Assembly: GCF_000411115.1 (NCBI RefSeq)
Contig: NZ_KE150259.1
Span: forward strand, 1 to 6,461
Origin: Capnocytophaga granulosa ATCC 51502
Lineage (GTDB): Bacteria; Bacteroidota; Bacteroidia; Flavobacteriales; Flavobacteriaceae
Reading direction: 5' to 3'
Length of the DNA stretch: 6,461 bases
This document shows positions 5,877-6,461 of this stretch, one piece after another; the stretch's first letter is position 1, and each line of letters begins with the position of its first letter. The notes beneath the pieces were generated by a model, which made no database searches, was not told where the DNA came from, and saw nothing but the letters and a program-made list of their open reading frames with translations. The position numbers and the translations under genes were made by a program.

Positions 5877-6080
5877 TTAGTAAATATAAGTATTTACAGT
5901 CACTTTTATTCCAAAACGCTCATATAGGAGGGTCTTGAAACGGTGTGCTATAGCGAGGTTGGTAAAGATCATGGCACGGCTGATACTGGTGGCAAAAACT
6001 ACCTCTCCTATAAGATATTCCACAAGATAGGTTCCTTCTTGGGTCATCAAAACATAATTGGGACTTGGGATTGCTTCCAC
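5877..6080 (-). CDS. Small hypothetical protein, 67 residues, GTG start
   Basis: I do not recognise this protein. Read from a GTG at 6080 it has 67 residues, with a hydrophobic middle (VEYLIGEVVFATSISRAMIFTNLAIAHRF) followed by a basic stretch and IKVTVNTYIY at the end. An in-frame ATG at 6047 would give 56 residues. There is no signal peptide, and the hydrophobic parts are broken by Glu, Arg and Lys, so a soluble protein is more likely than a membrane one. Support for a real gene comes from a consensus -7 motif (6105-6098) 18 bases before the GTG and from lack of any better ORF on either strand. It lies upstream of the DoxX gene on the same strand, with DoxX's own promoter candidate between them. 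Confidence is moderate because short ORFs arise by chance. Confidence 0.5.
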   Translation of the reverse strand: MEAIPSPNYVLMTQEGTYLVEYLIGEVVFATSISRAMIFTNLAIAHRFKTLLYERFGIKVTVNTYIY

Positions 6081-6097
6081 TGTGTCGGAATTTTTGG

Positions 6098-6105
6098 CAA
6101 AGTTA
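6098..6105 (-). promoter_or_regulatory. Candidate -7 element upstream of the 67-residue gene
   Basis: The minus strand reads TAACTTTG, an exact TAnnTTTG. No convincing TTG lies at the expected -33 distance. A start near 6093 would leave a leader of about 13 bases before the GTG at 6080. Confidence 0.5.
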
Positions 6106-6190
6106 CAAAAAAATGAATAGAACCCATTGATTTTTTGAGATTTAATGTATTATTTTAACGTTTTAGTAAATAATGAATTTTTGAAAAAAT

Positions 6191-6220
6191 CGTACATTTG
6201 TCAAAAATTTGATATGTACG
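6191..6220. promoter_or_regulatory. Nested inverted repeats between the -7 element and start codon of the DUF4294 gene
   Basis: CGTACAT (6191-6197) is the exact reverse complement of ATGTACG (6214-6220), with a second inverted pair TCAAA (6201-6205) / TTTGA (6208-6212) inside it. The left outer arm overlaps the candidate -7 element and the right one contains the ATG. An operator or a start-masking hairpin are both possible; neither is proven. Confidence 0.4.
6193..6200 (+). promoter_or_regulatory. Candidate -7 element for the DUF4294 gene
   Basis: TACATTTG matches TAnnTTTG exactly and ends 13 bases before the ATG at 6214. The nearest TTTG upstream (6180-6183) is too close to be a normal -33 element, so the -33 side is weak. 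The leader would be very short, under about 10 bases. Confidence 0.55.
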
Positions 6221-6461
6221 CAAGATTTTTTTTCATAATGGCACTTATGGGCATACAGCTTGTTTTCTCTCAGCAGACCGATACAATAGCCAAGAGAGGG
6301 AACTTAAGTGTGCCTTCTGTTGAAGCTACCCCAAAGGATAGTATCGGTACGGGGGAAATGATGTTTGACTTAGAGGAGGTTTTATTCTTTGGTAATCAAC
6401 CTTTTTTCAGAGATGAAGCACAAAGAAGAAAATATGAACTACTCAGATATAGAGTCAAAAA
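6214..6461 (+). CDS. Secreted protein with DUF4294-like region, 3' end cut off by the window
   Basis: From the ATG at 6214, 82 complete codons are visible before the window ends. The product starts with Arg4 and a hydrophobic signal (FFFIMALMGIQLVFS, about 5-19), with probable cleavage before Gln20-Gln21. A polar linker follows, then FDLEEVLFFGN and RDEAQRRKYELLRYRVKK. That last part resembles the start of the DUF4294 domain found in Flavobacteriia, where a DLEEV strand is followed by a basic RxxYxxLRxxV helix. The function of DUF4294 proteins is unknown to me, and most of the domain lies outside the window. It is divergent from the 67-residue gene. Confidence 0.75.
   Translation, partial: MYARFFFIMALMGIQLVFSQQTDTIAKRGNLSVPSVEATPKDSIGTGEMMFDLEEVLFFGNQPFFRDEAQRRKYELLRYRVK

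Overview
The window looks like chromosomal DNA of a low-GC member of the Bacteroidota, class Flavobacteriia, possibly Capnocytophaga; the genus is a guess. Three things point there. Candidate promoters carry the Bacteroidota -7 motif TAnnTTTG, start codons lack obvious Shine-Dalgarno sequences, and the protein at the right edge has a DUF4294-type segment typical of Flavobacteriia.

Layout from left to right: a 5S rRNA gene (about 132-242) is followed by a strong intrinsic terminator, and 7-bp-phased repeats lie on both sides of it. A plus-strand gene for an unrecognised secreted protein (330-1256) follows. It meets, tail to tail and only 4 bases away, a long minus-strand run of genes. Read in the direction of transcription (right to left) these are: a DoxX-family membrane protein, a tRNA nucleotidyltransferase of the poly(A)-polymerase/CCA type with an HD domain, a 273-residue membrane protein that appears to be fused to a lipoprotein, a small unrecognised protein with an uncertain start, a MenI-like hotdog thioesterase, and a MenF-type isochorismate synthase. 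At the right end, a 67-residue hypothetical gene (minus) and a DUF4294-type secreted protein (plus, cut by the window edge) are divergently arranged around two candidate promoters.

Functionally, menI and menF share an ATGA stop/start overlap and belong to menaquinone synthesis: MenF makes isochorismate from chorismate and MenI hydrolyses 1,4-dihydroxy-2-naphthoyl-CoA. The nucleotidyltransferase belongs to tRNA 3'-end maturation and is packed tightly behind the DoxX gene. The two genes between it and menI are visibly more AT-rich, match nothing I recognise, and look like lineage-specific cargo placed between housekeeping genes. A perfect 10-bp-arm palindrome marks the upstream edge of that insertion and supplies the last codons and the stop of the nucleotidyltransferase gene.

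I see no clear defence system, CRISPR array or transposase. The most interesting points are the membrane-protein/lipoprotein fusion, the non-ATG secretion-signal-like start of the gene after it, the palindrome at the end of the nucleotidyltransferase gene, and the heptameric repeats around the 5S gene.
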